The notes under the pieces were generated by a model that was not told the DNA's origin, did no database searches, and saw nothing but the letters and a program-made list of their open reading frames with translations. Below, one piece after another: positions 27,534 through 43,104 of a stretch of DNA of 64,000 bases (within the stretch, counting starts at the first letter, position 1; each line of letters starts with the position of its first letter). The translations under genes and the position numbers were made by a program. This stretch comes from SIAQ01 sp963767835 (GTDB lineage Bacteria > Planctomycetota > Planctomycetia > Gemmatales > Gemmataceae), in contig CAVYFY010000002.1 in assembly GCA_963767835.1 (NCBI GenBank), positions 248,001-312,000 on the forward strand, in the 5' to 3' direction.

Positions 27534-28962
27534 TTATTTGATCCTCGACGACCCACAAACTCGGCAGAGTGCCCGCAGTGATTCCCAGTGTGCGGTGCGT
27601 GAAGAAATGCTTGCAGCGATGATAACAGGCATTTCTGCGCCCGGTGTGAAATTGGCGGCGTTCATGCCGTGTACGATCATCCGCGAAGGCGATATGGCCG
27701 ACCGGCACCTCGACCACGAGCAGCACCCGGAGTGGTCCTTCGAGCGGTGCAAGCTGCTTGACTCATTTCCGAAGCGGTTGGATTTGTGGCAGGAAAACAA
27801 GGCGATCAGATCGAACTATGATCCCCACAGCGGACCCAAGGACAAGCAGCGGGCGGCGGATGAAGCAACGGTGCATTACATCGACCATCAGGCTGCAATG
27901 GATGAAGGAGCCAATGCAAGTTGGTCGGAACGCTTCAACCATGACGAAGTGAGCGCCATCCAGAACGCCATGAACTTGTTCGCGGATAATGAATACGCAT
28001 TCATGGCCGAGATGCAGGGGCAGCCGAAACCATCCTTGCAGGGCAACGTCAAGGAGATGACGCGAGAGGAAGTCGAAGAACGCCTTAACCATCAGCCACG
28101 GCTGGTGGTCCCGCATGGGGGAACGAAGGTAACCGCGTTCATCGACGTGCAAGGCATCGGGCTTTTATGGTATCTGGTGTGCTGGTGGAAGGACGACTTC
28201 AGCGGCGGCGTTCTCCACTATGGCACGCTCCCCGACCAGGACCGCCACTATTTCACTAAAGCGAATGCACCCAAGCTGCTGGCGACTGGCGACCAGGCTC
28301 TACATGCGGGCATCAAGGCTCTGGCAGATCGGCTCTTGACTTGGCAATTCCAGACGGAGAGCGGCGCACCGTTGATGCTCGACTTGCTCCTGATCGACTC
28401 CGGGCATCAGGCCGAGCTTGTCTACGAAGTGGTCCGCCAGCTCCGCGCCTCGGGCTTCGGCAACCGGGTATTGCCGTCGAAGGGCTGGGGCTCGAAGGCC
28501 AGCGATCCGAAGGGCTTCACCGAGGGGGCGAAGCAAGTCGGCGAGCAGCGCGGCTTCGAGTGGCGCTTGCCGCCGCCTAAAGAAGTCCGTGGCGTGCGGC
28601 TACTCGGCTACAACAGCAACGGCTGGAAGTCGTTTTTGTGGGACCGCATCGCCGTCAAGGATGGGGCGAGGGGTTCGCTCACCTTCTTCGGCGACGATCC
28701 GAAAGAACACCTACTGCTATTCGACCATCTCTTTGCCGAGTTTCGCGACCGCGTCAAATCCGCGCGGACCGGCCGCTCGATGGACGAATGGCATGCACGC
28801 GCCAATCAGGACAACGATCTTCTCGATTGCCTTGTCGGTTGCAGCGTCGCGGCGTCGGTGTGCGGTGCGCGGGTTGAAGGTGTGCAGCAGCCGGCCCCGC
28901 AGCCGGTTAAAACGCTGACCTATGCAGAACAATACCGCTTAGCCCAGCAGCGGAGAAGGTGA
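27406..28962 (+). pseudogene. Phage terminase large subunit, N-terminus missing
   Basis: Conserved terminase sequence starts about 27450 (GGYGALAAASGLLGSGITGTN), goes through the Walker B region GGRRPDYLILDDPQTRQSARS, and has the nuclease half with FIDVQGIGLLWYLVCWW, LLLIDSGHQAELVYEV, ALDWQFQT-like sequence and NDLLDCLVGCSVAA. The Walker A ATP-binding part that should precede is missing, and no credible start codon exists. The packaging ATPase is thus inactive as sequenced. Its truncation shares one junction with the loss of the phosphoribosyltransferase C-terminus. Confidence 0.78.
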
Positions 28963-29063
28963 CGCAACGGCATCGCCCGATTGCAGGCTTGCGACGGCTT
29001 GACGCGGAAAGGCCGAGAACGAGAAATGCGTCGGCTGGACGGTGGAAGGTCTTAAATCGTGTC

Positions 29064-29504
29064 CTAGAATGCCTGACGGGACAGCCGGAAATCCACGTAG
29101 ATGTGTCCGAAGTCGGCTTCCAGGCGTTGACCCGGATCGTGAGCCAGCGGGATGAACGTCTCACGGCGCTCACGCTGGTGTTGGCCGACGTAACGGCGAA
29201 CCTGATCGTAGCCGCCTTGATAGGCATGCTCATCGCGCAGCCGCCGATAGATCTGCGTGGCCGTGTGCCGTCGTTTGGGCGGCGCGGTCTCATCGGCGCG
29301 CAAGACGGCGTCGATGACCGTGTGAAAGGCGCCGAGCATCGGCGCTGATGTCGGTTTGGTGCGTGTGTAGGGCCGAGGCTGGGCCTCGGCGACGATCTGC
29401 CGGACTTTACGTCGGGAATGGTGAAAGGTGCGCGCGATATCCCGAATGCTCATGCCATCGCGAAAGGCGCGTCGAATCTCTCCGTAATGGTACACCGTCA
29501 GCAT
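29064..29504 (-). pseudogene. istA: IS21-family IstA transposase, N-terminal fragment
   Basis: About 140 residues: MLTVYHYGEIRRAFRDGMSIRDIARTFHHSRRKVRQIV is the helix-turn-helix of IstA, and RLEADFGHIYVDF holds the first catalytic Asp. The frame stops seven codons later, so the rest of the DDE core and IstB are gone. Upstream terminal repeats lie at 29562-29626. It is a different IS21 lineage from the copy at 52-54.5 kb. Confidence 0.8.
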
Positions 29505-30459
29505 CGTTTGCCTCCGCTTCCAAGATTGCCCAGGCGACGGGCCTTATTGGAACGGAAGCGGCTGGGGTGGGTCCAGATTGGACGCCGATTTCAGACTGGG
29601 GGGTGGGTCCCTTTTGTGCGCCGATTACCAGACGCAACAGATCGAACGGACTTTGCAGTTCGCTTAGCTTCTTCTGCGTCAGATGCAGATAGATCGTCGT
29701 CGTGTTGATGCTGCGATGTCCCAGCAGCACTTGAATCGTGCGCAGATCGACACCGGCTTCCAGCAGATGCGTCGCGAAACAATGCCGCAACGTATGCAGA
29801 CCATGACCACGTTCCAATTTGCACGACGTTTGGCTTTCTCGAAGATGCGCTGCGCATTGCGTCTGTCGAGCGGTTCCGTCTTGGCCTTGTTGGGAAACAG
29901 CCAGGTGCCGGGCCGATACTCCTTCCAATACTCCCGCAACTCCACCAGCAACCGCGGTGACAGCAGGGTGTAGCGGTCCTTCTGCCCCTTGCCTTGCTCG
30001 ACGCGAATCAGTTGCCGCTCCGTATGGATGTGAATCGGCTGCAGATACAGCACTTCACTCAGTCGCAATCCCGCCGCGTAGGTCGTCATCAGAAATACGC
30101 GATCACGCCGACTGCGCGCCGCTTCGAACAAACGCACCAGTTCTTCGGCGCTGAAAATCTCCTGCAGCTTGCCCGAATGCTTGCGCCGGACCTTGAGATT
30201 GAAGGCTTCCTGGCCCGGGACGCGGCGATAGAAAAATGCGATCGCCGCCGCATACTGATTGCACGTGCTTTGCGCCAGCTTGCGCTCGGTCAGCAGGTGA
30301 TGAAGGTACGAGCGAACTTCTTCCAGCTTGAGTTGATCGGGCGAGTGCTGATAGAATCGGGACAGGCCGACGACGGCGTCGCGATAGCACTTGATCGTCG
30401 AAGGCGAAAACTGCTGAAGTTCCATCTCACGAATCATGCGTTGACGTAGCGGGGTCATG
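29407..30459 (-). pseudogene. Tyrosine recombinase (IS91-associated type), frame broken and 3' end replaced
   Basis: The start MTPLRQRMIREMELQQFSPST at 30459 has AAAGGAGCC upstream. SAM-like core-binding and catalytic parts follow: TTYAAGLRLSEVLYLQPIHI (first Arg), then after a frame change at about 29816 HTLRHCFATHLLEAGVDL (HxxR) and LLGHRSINTTTIYLHLTQKKL (His and Tyr). The normal end near SPFDLLRL at about 29635 runs straight into IS21 terminal repeats, so the insertion replaced what follows. Such recombinases commonly precede an IS91-type transposase, which is absent here. Confidence 0.8.
29562..29626. repeat. IS21-type terminal direct repeats
   Basis: Two copies (29562-29590 and 29596-29626) share CTGGGG..GGGTCC and CGCCGATT ends with differing middles, in direct orientation upstream of the istA fragment. 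Multiple terminal repeats are typical transposase sites of IS21 ends. Confidence 0.65.
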
Positions 30460-30492
30460 GCGGGCTCCTTTGAGCAAGACAGAATGAAGTTG

Positions 30493-30515
30493 GACATGCT
30501 CCCAATAAGCATGTC
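30493..30515. repeat. Hairpin upstream of recombinase
   Basis: GACATGCT (30493-30500) and AGCATGTC (30508-30515) pair around CCCAATA, 34 bases before the recombinase start. IS91-like elements end in comparable hairpins, so this may be an element end. Confidence 0.4.
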
Positions 30516-30655
30516 GCTAAACCATTCTGGCCCAAACCAACCCCGCACGTTGACGCATGGCAGTCAGAGTGCCATCTTCTTTCTTCCTCCGCTAGCGGTT
30601 TCGTTCAACCATAAAAAAGGCGGCATGACATCGTTGTTACGACGCCAGCTGCACT

Positions 30656-32152
30656 CTATTCGACTCTATTGCCGTGTTCGCCGCTCGGCGCGGCGCCCTG
30701 GCCATTCGTCCTGCCGCCTGGCAGCGAGTTTTTGTAAATGCCGTGGGCCGGGATCGTGCAGGTAACGATAGTTCCTTTTTTCTCGGCGGGCCCGATTTGC
30801 AGGACGCCGCCGATCAAGCTGGCACGGTAGCGCATCAAGCGCAGGCCGACGCCTTGACCGTTCACTTCCGCGGGCAGGCCGACGCCATCATCGCAAACGG
30901 CGAGGACGAGGGCGTCGGGCGTGGCAAATAGATGGATATCGATGCGCGTGGGTCGGCCATGGCGCAGAGCGTTGTTCGTCGCTTCCTGGGCAATGTGAAA
31001 GAGATGGGTTGCCGTGAGCGCATCCTGCACGGTAATTGGTTGCGGGTTGTAGATGGCGCAGGCGATGCCGGCTTGCTCGCGAATGCGATCGGTCAAATCT
31101 TCCAAGGCGGCGCGCAGGCCTTCCGCGTCCACCTCCACCGGAATCAATCCGTGCGAGACAATGCGGACTTGATTCTGTGTGCTCGCCAGACCGCCCACGA
31201 GCCTGCGGGCCAGCGCAACAACGGCCGGATCCTCTCCACTCAACCGCTCGGCCAGCGCTGACGACATCATCATCAATCCGGTCAGTTCCTGACTGACGCT
31301 GTCGTGAAGTTCCTGACCGATGCGGCGCTGCTGCGAGGCAGCAATCTCGGTGACCTCACGCTCGAGATTTCTACGGCGTGTGATATCGCGCAGAATGCCC
31401 GTGAAGACTTTGCCGGGAACCGCCTCGCTGACGGCCAATTCCAGGGGGATCGCGGTGCCGTCCTTGTGCAGGCCCTGGACTTCCCGATTGACGCCGATGA
31501 TGTGCCTTTCTGCGGTTTCTCGATAGTGCCGCAGATAGCCATCGTGTTCGTCATGATACGGCCTGGGCATCAGCATGGTAATGTTGTTACCGATCATCTC
31601 GGCCGCGGTATAACCGAAGATTCGCTCCGTGGCTGGATTGATCGTCTGAATGACGCCTTCCTGATCGATGGTGATGATGGCGTCGCTGGCTGTGTCGAGA
31701 ATCGCCCGCAGGCGCCCCTCGCTTTCGCTCAGCGCCCTGGAATGTACTTCCAGTTCGCGCGTCTTGCGGTGCAATTCGAGGAATACCGAAACTTTGGCGC
31801 GCAGAATCTCGGGAATGACTGGCACGCTCACGTAATCGACCGCGCCGATTTCATAGCCGCGTAGGCGGTCCAGGTCGGTCGTGTTCACGGCGGTCACGAA
31901 AATAATCGGGGTCTTGGCGAAACGCGGGTGCTCGCGGATGAGTGCGGCTGTTTCGAAGCCGTCCATGCCTGGCATGTTGACGTCAAGAAGGATAACCGCG
32001 ATTTCTTCCTGCAGAAGAACTTCGAACGCTTGATTGCCCGTCTGGGCGCGCACCAGCCGCTCGCCCAGCTCGGCCAGCATGGCCTCATACGCCAGCAGCT
32101 TCTGTGGCTGGTCGTCCACGAGCAGAATATTCAGCTGATCGGTTGTGCCCAC
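30656..32152 (-). CDS. REC-PAS sensor histidine kinase (NarL-type)
   Basis: About 498 residues. Receiver domain 8-125 with acidic pair DD at 13-14 and phospho-acceptor Asp about 57 (ILLDVNMPGMDG). PAS domain about 150-275 (ILDTASDAIITIDQEGVIQTINPATERIFGYT). HisKA_3 with phospho-His in RRIGQELHDSVSQELTGL, and HATPase_c (LFHIAQEATNNALRHG, CDDGVGLP). A soluble kinase with a receiver in front, usually a relay partner. The GTG at 32152 is preferred over an upstream ATG, which lies inside a hairpin at 32175-32215. It directly follows the giant hybrid kinase on the same strand and is probably co-transcribed with it. Confidence 0.88.
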   Translation of the reverse strand: MGTTDQLNILLVDDQPQKLLAYEAMLAELGERLVRAQTGNQAFEVLLQEEIAVILLDVNMPGMDGFETAALIREHPRFAKTPIIFVTAVNTTDLDRLRGYEIGAVDYVSVPVIPEILRAKVSVFLELHRKTRELEVHSRALSESEGRLRAILDTASDAIITIDQEGVIQTINPATERIFGYTAAEMIGNNITMLMPRPYHDEHDGYLRHYRETAERHIIGVNREVQGLHKDGTAIPLELAVSEAVPGKVFTGILRDITRRRNLEREVTEIAASQQRRIGQELHDSVSQELTGLMMMSSALAERLSGEDPAVVALARRLVGGLASTQNQVRIVSHGLIPVEVDAEGLRAALEDLTDRIREQAGIACAIYNPQPITVQDALTATHLFHIAQEATNNALRHGRPTRIDIHLFATPDALVLAVCDDGVGLPAEVNGQGVGLRLMRYRASLIGGVLQIGPAEKKGTIVTCTIPAHGIYKNSLPGGRTNGQGAAPSGEHGNRVE

Positions 32153-32174
32153 GCGTTCCCCATAGTTGTGGCGA

Positions 32175-32211
32175 GTGACGAGTAGTGAGTGCACCACTCA
32201 CTACTTATTCG

Positions 32212-32215
<4 letters not shown>
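32175..32215. repeat. Hairpin between the two kinase genes
   Basis: A 17-base arm (32175-32191) pairs with 32195-32215, with a four-base bulge (TATT). It includes the stop codon of the giant kinase gene. It may limit transcription or set the mRNA ratio between the two kinases. Confidence 0.5.
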
Positions 32216-38491
<6,276 letters not shown>

Positions 38492-38609
38492 GGAGCGTCC
38501 TCGCCTGGAATGGAAAAAGCCGCGTGGATAGCGTATGTGAATAAAAGAAAGTCACGCCACCCACGTCTTGAAGGGTATGAGAGTGACGCACTTTGTAGAG
38601 ATTAGCCCA

Positions 38610-38888
38610 TCAGGCGGGAAATGCAATCGGTGCAAGTATTCTGCCAATTGTCGGGATTTTCACTACAGCTCGCGAGTCAGTAGGAACCTCATGCGGCAGG
38701 CTGGGAGACGACCTCACCGCAGCTGCGGTATTCGGTTGGCCGCCGGCGTCCTCATGTTCATCCGGTGCGGCCTGGGCACCGTAATCATCCGTAATTGCTT
38801 TCCACTCCGCGCGTTCGGCAGGGGAAAGATCGGTCTCGACGATGACGGCGGGGCCGGCTTCAAAAAGAAGATAGCTTCGCAGTTTCAT
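38610..38888 (-). CDS. Small hypothetical protein downstream of csrA
   Basis: A 92-residue protein, MKLRSYLLFEAGPAVIVETDLSPAERAEW, then an acidic and Ser/Pro-rich low-complexity tail. GGAGCAAACC precedes the start. It follows csrA by 33 bases on the same strand. The first 35 residues look folded and the rest disordered. Function unknown. Confidence 0.5.
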   Translation of the reverse strand: MKLRSYLLFEAGPAVIVETDLSPAERAEWKAITDDYGAQAAPDEHEDAGGQPNTAAAVRSSPSLPHEVPTDSRAVVKIPTIGRILAPIAFPA

Positions 38889-38921
38889 GGTTTGCTCCGG
38901 ATCGAAAGATGCGGCTAACGA

Positions 38922-39179
38922 TCAAAAGGCCGCCGCCTTCTGATATGAAGGCATGCATTTGCCGAGCCCAGGTGCGGCGACCAAATCGGCAGTGCTGCTG
39001 TCGCGTTCCTCGTCGGCAATGCGCCGAGCGACCTCTTCGCGGTGGACCGCGATTTCTTTCGGGGCAACAACTCCCAGCCGAACGCGATCGCGTCCCACAT
39101 CAAGGACGCGGACGAGGATGGTTTGATCACCGACCGTGATGACGAGTTGTTCGAGTTTGCGGCGCGTCAGAACTAACAT
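38922..39179 (-). CDS. csrA: Carbon storage regulator CsrA
   Basis: An 85-residue RNA-binding regulator. MLVLTRRKLEQLVITVGDQTILVRVLDVGRDRVRLGVVAPKEIAVHREEV matches the CsrA core, including the N-terminal strand and the VHREEV RNA-contact region; a 25-residue tail follows. AAGGAGTGAAAAC precedes the start. CsrA dimers bind GGA motifs in mRNA leaders and repress or stabilise transcripts of carbon storage and motility genes. It stands between the giant kinase and the trehalose synthase/maltokinase genes, so control of that carbohydrate block is a reasonable guess. Confidence 0.93.
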   Translation of the reverse strand: MLVLTRRKLEQLVITVGDQTILVRVLDVGRDRVRLGVVAPKEIAVHREEVARRIADEERDSSTADLVAAPGLGKCMPSYQKAAAF

Positions 39180-39342
39180 GTTTTCACTCCTTGATGATGC
39201 CGGGTCGCGGGATCAGTTTGCTGCCTGCCCCGTTGCTGGCTGGGAACATTACGCATGGCCCATCCATTTCCTCCAAAGGATTGTAAACCAGCGTCTTGGA
39301 AATCCAATCGGGCGTTGCCTTCAGTTGGGCCGCGATTTGTGA

Positions 39343-40683
39343 TTACGACGTTGTGCAGCCCACAAGCAAAAAGGCGTAGTGGGATCCCGTATGCCTGGCC
39401 CGTTTCAATTCGCCGCATGATCCGGCGCGGCAACGGACAAGGTGGCGCTGTCGCGCACACCGGCGCTCTGCGCCTGCTGGCGCAGGCTGCCGACGATCAC
39501 GCTCATGGAGCAAGTGAAGGATGGCCTTGAGTGGGATTTGGCTGCGCCCTGGATGATTGAGCAAATGGTAACGCAATTCATAGATGGCGCGGCCCAGAAA
39601 GCAATAATCAAGGACAATTTGCATTTCCTCGCGGTCCCCTGGCAGAAAGGGCGCCCTCCCCGCGACGTCAAGATACGCTTTCATGAAGGCGACGCTGACC
39701 CACCACCACCAAAAGCGGGCCCAGGGCTCGACGATCGGCCTGTCCTCAGTGCGCAAATGCTCATCGTGCAGGACCGTCTGCACGGCAAAGTACAGCGAAT
39801 GCAGCCAGGCAGCCACATCGGAAAGCGGCGGACGCTTGTGGCGGCGATTGCTGAGAGATTGCAACCCTTCCCCCTCGAAGTCGATAACGATGAAGTCCTT
39901 GCCCGTGAAGAGCAAGCTGCCAAGCCGATAATCGCCATGACATCGGATGCGCTGGGCGGCAATGCGGCGGCTCATGATCGCTCGCAGGTATTGAATGATG
40001 TCGGCCTCGCGCCCCAGCACCACCTGGGCCTCTTGCCTTGCGTTCTCCGGCAGGGCCGGCAGGCAGCGGCGCAGCAGCTGGCCAACTCGGTACGTCCAGT
40101 TGCGCGCCGTTTGAAACGTGGACCGCTGATAGTCAAGCGTAAACGGCTCCGCGGCAAACGCGGGATCGTCCGTGATGGAGGCGAAAGCAAGATGCATTTC
40201 CGCCGTCCGGCGGCCCATCAGCCGAGCTGCCTCCAGGAAGGAACCGATCCATTCGCCCGCCATCGGGACAAGATCATTTTGGACCGTATCCAGGAACGGC
40301 GGGCTTGGAATCGCCGGCTCTGGATGCTGCTCGCGCCGGGTCAGGACGTGCTCGAAGAAACGGCGCACGGCTTCCAGCGTGTAGTTCCAAGCGTCTCCCT
40401 CGTTGGGGATGAATTTGGACAGTAATCCCCAGGTGGATGCCGCGCCGCCGCCGGCGTGGTAGGTCAGCGTGCCGGCCAGGGGCGCCAGTGCCCTGAAGGT
40501 GGTTCTTTCCGCCAGGGCTTGAGTGACCTCCACTTCCGGATTCAAATCGTCTTCGATCCAGCGCAGGAGCTTGAAAACGTAGCGGTCGCCAAACGCGATC
40601 GACGTATTGTTCTGCTCCCCCTTGAGCAAGCTGGGTTCCAGCGGCAGGGGCGGCAGATCGCGCAAGCGGCGGCACGCGGTCAT
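39343..40683 (-). CDS. mak: Maltokinase catalytic part (TreS-Mak split)
   Basis: About 446 residues with a protein-kinase-like aminoglycoside-phosphotransferase fold that makes maltose 1-phosphate: EPSLLKGEQNNTSIAFGDRYVFKLL (ATP lobe), IRCHGDYRLGSLLF (catalytic loop) and FIVIDFEGEG (metal site). The N-terminal cap domain normally attached to maltokinase is instead at the C-terminus of the TreS polypeptide, and the two frames overlap by four bases (ATGA, 40680-40683). Either the kinase is truly split and coupled, or a one-base error in a GCGCGC run divides a fused TreS-Mak protein. The last 45 residues are Arg/Cys-rich and non-conserved. Confidence 0.85.
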   Translation of the reverse strand: MTACRRLRDLPPLPLEPSLLKGEQNNTSIAFGDRYVFKLLRWIEDDLNPEVEVTQALAERTTFRALAPLAGTLTYHAGGGAASTWGLLSKFIPNEGDAWNYTLEAVRRFFEHVLTRREQHPEPAIPSPPFLDTVQNDLVPMAGEWIGSFLEAARLMGRRTAEMHLAFASITDDPAFAAEPFTLDYQRSTFQTARNWTYRVGQLLRRCLPALPENARQEAQVVLGREADIIQYLRAIMSRRIAAQRIRCHGDYRLGSLLFTGKDFIVIDFEGEGLQSLSNRRHKRPPLSDVAAWLHSLYFAVQTVLHDEHLRTEDRPIVEPWARFWWWWVSVAFMKAYLDVAGRAPFLPGDREEMQIVLDYCFLGRAIYELRYHLLNHPGRSQIPLKAILHLLHERDRRQPAPAGAERRCARQRHLVRCRAGSCGELKRARHTGSHYAFLLVGCTTS

Positions 40684-42851
40684 CGTGCGCGCCGCAGCTG
40701 ACCTCCCACCCCACGAAACCGCCGATGACGCGCGAATGACGCCAGCATTTCCTGGGCAAACCGCTTGTCCGCAAGAGCGTCAAACAGAATACCCTTGCGC
40801 GGCTCGGTCTCAGCCGCCACCGATATGCTCAGCTCTGCAATTTGCAATGCCTCCGGCGGCATGGCTTCGCCCGCCGACACCTGATTCGTGGTTTCTCGGC
40901 AGGCCACCGGCATCACGAAGCGCTTGGCTTCCCCCACCGAGTAATCCACCTGCACCAGCAGAATCCAGGCATTGCCGTGATCGAAGGGGATCTTCTCGAC
41001 GATGCGCGCGGAAGTGGGTTCGCCCCCTTTGCCGCGGAACCAGTGCTGGGTTTGCAAATAGTCTGTCAGAATACGTTCCAGCCCATCGACGGCAGGATCG
41101 TCGAAAAGGTTCTGCCAAACCCCTGCGACCGCTAGCGCCGGCAGGCGAGACTCCGTCAAGACGGAAGGCCGACTCGCGGTCATGGGTTCCAGCAACAGCC
41201 AGTAAAAGGCGTAGGGGCCAAGCGTCAGTTGGTAAGGCCGATCGCCCACCGCCGGCAACGCCGAGCGCCCGAACATCTCCACGGGCACCGTCCCCTTGAA
41301 AGCCGACAGATCAACCTCCACGCACTGCACGAAGCGTGAGAGATTGGCGACCACCAGAATGTGTTCAGCCTCATGGCGGCGAACGAACACGAGCACCTTG
41401 TGGTTTTCGGGAAAAAGAAATTCGAGGCTGCCACGCCCAAAGGCTCGATGGCGCTTGCGCAGTGCGATGAGATGCTTCATCCACCAGAGGAGCGAATGAG
41501 GATTGCTCTGCTGCGCCTCGACGTTGACCGTTTGATAATGATATTCTGGGTCAATGACGACGGGCAGATAGAGCTGCTGGGGATTGGCTTGCGAAAAGCC
41601 GGCGTTGCGTTCCGGGGACCATTGCATCGGCGTGCGCACGCCGTTGCGATCGCCCAGGAAGATATTGTCCCCCATGCCGATCTCGTCCCCGTAGTAAAGG
41701 ACCGGGGTGCCGGGCAGGGAAAAGAGCAAGCCGTTCATCAACTCGATTTTGCCCCGGTGGTTTTCCAAAAGCGGGGCCAGGCGTCGGCGAATTCCCAGGT
41801 TGATGCGGGCATGAGCATCCTGGGCGTAGGTTCGATACATGTAATCGCGGTCCTCGGCCGTCACCATCTCCAGCGTGAGTTCATCGTGATTGCGCAGAAA
41901 CAGGGCCCACTGGCTCGTTTGCGGAATGGCCGGGGTTTGCCGCAAGATGTCGATGACGGGAAAGCGGTCCTCCATGCGGATGGCCATGAACAGGCGAGGC
42001 ATGAGCGGGAAATGGAACGCCATGTGGCATTCATCGCCGGCCCCCAAATAGGCCACGGCGTCCTCCGGCCATTGGTTTGCTTCCGCCAGCAGCATGCGGT
42101 TGGGGAATTCCTCGTCAACATGCTTGCGCAGCGTCTTGAGGAACGCATGGGTTTCCGGCAAATTCTCGCACGACGTGCCTTCGCGCTCATAAAGGTAAGG
42201 GACCGCATCGAGGCGCATGCCGTCGATACCGAGATTGAGCCAAAAATCAAGCACGTCGAACATGGCGCGATGGACCGCCGGGTTGTCGAAATTGAGATCG
42301 GGCTGATGGGCATAGAAACGATGCCAGTAAAACGCCTTGGCGGTCGCGTCCCAGGACCAGTTGGAATGCTCGAAATCCTTGAAGATGATGCGCACATCCG
42401 CGAATTTGTCAGGCGTAGCATTCCAGACATAATAGTTCCGCCAGGAGCTGCCCGGAGCCGCACGCCGCGCTCGTTCGAACCAGGGATGTTGGTCCGAGGT
42501 GTGATTGACGACCAGTTCAGTGACAACGCGCAAACCCCGGCGATGGGCTTCGCGCAACAGGGCTTTGAAATCGGCCAGCGTACCATATATCGGGTTGACA
42601 TCGGTATAATCGGCGATGTCATAGCCGTCGTCGCGCAATGGGGACGGGTAAAATGGGAGCAGCCAGAGTGCCGTGACGCCGAGATCCTGCAAGTAATCCA
42701 TTTTCTCCATCAGACCGCGAAAATCGCCGATGCCGTCGCCATTGGTGTCACGGAATGCGCGCACGTGCAACTCGTAAAGGATCGCGTCCTTATACCAAAG
42801 CGGATCGTCGCCAGCAGCGAGCGAGCGCTCAAGTAGCCTGCGATTTCTCAT
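40680..42851 (-). CDS. treS: Trehalose synthase (maltose glucosylmutase) with maltokinase cap
   Basis: About 723 residues. GH13 motifs: VVTELVVNHTSDQHPWF, GIDGMRLDAVPYL (nucleophile Asp about 214), RMLLAEANQWPED (acid Glu), LFLRNHDELTLEM. It isomerises maltose and trehalose. After the barrel and C-terminal sheet, residues about 580-723 (LPDYLQTQHWFRGKGG-type cap, IPFDHGNAWILLVQVDY, FRGVGGQL) are the maltokinase N-terminal cap. Start at 42851 (MRNRRLLERSLAAGDDPLWYKDAILYELHV) with GAGGG upstream. With Mak it feeds maltose 1-phosphate to GlgE for alpha-glucan; glgE is not in the window. Divergent from the exported-protein genes, with about 250 bases of promoter region. Confidence 0.92.
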   Translation of the reverse strand: MRNRRLLERSLAAGDDPLWYKDAILYELHVRAFRDTNGDGIGDFRGLMEKMDYLQDLGVTALWLLPFYPSPLRDDGYDIADYTDVNPIYGTLADFKALLREAHRRGLRVVTELVVNHTSDQHPWFERARRAAPGSSWRNYYVWNATPDKFADVRIIFKDFEHSNWSWDATAKAFYWHRFYAHQPDLNFDNPAVHRAMFDVLDFWLNLGIDGMRLDAVPYLYEREGTSCENLPETHAFLKTLRKHVDEEFPNRMLLAEANQWPEDAVAYLGAGDECHMAFHFPLMPRLFMAIRMEDRFPVIDILRQTPAIPQTSQWALFLRNHDELTLEMVTAEDRDYMYRTYAQDAHARINLGIRRRLAPLLENHRGKIELMNGLLFSLPGTPVLYYGDEIGMGDNIFLGDRNGVRTPMQWSPERNAGFSQANPQQLYLPVVIDPEYHYQTVNVEAQQSNPHSLLWWMKHLIALRKRHRAFGRGSLEFLFPENHKVLVFVRRHEAEHILVVANLSRFVQCVEVDLSAFKGTVPVEMFGRSALPAVGDRPYQLTLGPYAFYWLLLEPMTASRPSVLTESRLPALAVAGVWQNLFDDPAVDGLERILTDYLQTQHWFRGKGGEPTSARIVEKIPFDHGNAWILLVQVDYSVGEAKRFVMPVACRETTNQVSAGEAMPPEALQIAELSISVAAETEPRKGILFDALADKRFAQEMLASFARHRRFRGVGGQLRRAR

Positions 42852-43104
42852 TGGCGTTGCCCTCAGACGCATGCCCGTTTGCCAATGGCGACGCAAATGA
42901 GATGCCAGGCGCTCTAATCGCCACGCCGCTTCGTTATGCAACGTCGAATGCGATCTCCAATGCGCAATGGGAGGAAACCGACTACTCATCATCCGCGCTA
43001 ACATTCAATAAAACCCGCCTTCTTGTGATTGGCACGCAGCTTGCGGTAGGTTTCGCAGCCTAAGCCCACTGAATGACATATCTGCCTCAAAGTGGAGTGC
43101 GGCC

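Larger units (their letters stand above)
19841..28962. mobile_element. Degraded prophage or integrative element at tRNA-Ala
   Basis: From the tRNA the region runs in one direction: integrase, small DNA-binding proteins, DNA polymerase A fragment, winged-helix protein, zinc ribbon, zincin-like protein, small basic protein, phosphoribosyltransferase and terminase fragment. No portal, capsid or tail gene follows the terminase; IS debris begins at 29064. Two junctions inside look like deletions (about 23205 and about 27430). I did not find a second copy of the tRNA 3' end, so the right border is undefined and the end given is only the last phage-like gene. Confidence 0.7.

Noticed and set aside
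28963..30655. Second copy of the tRNA-Ala 3' end as right prophage border
   Set aside because: I looked for TTCGATCCCCTTCGGCTCC here and elsewhere to the right and did not see it. A computed search is needed before saying that it is absent.
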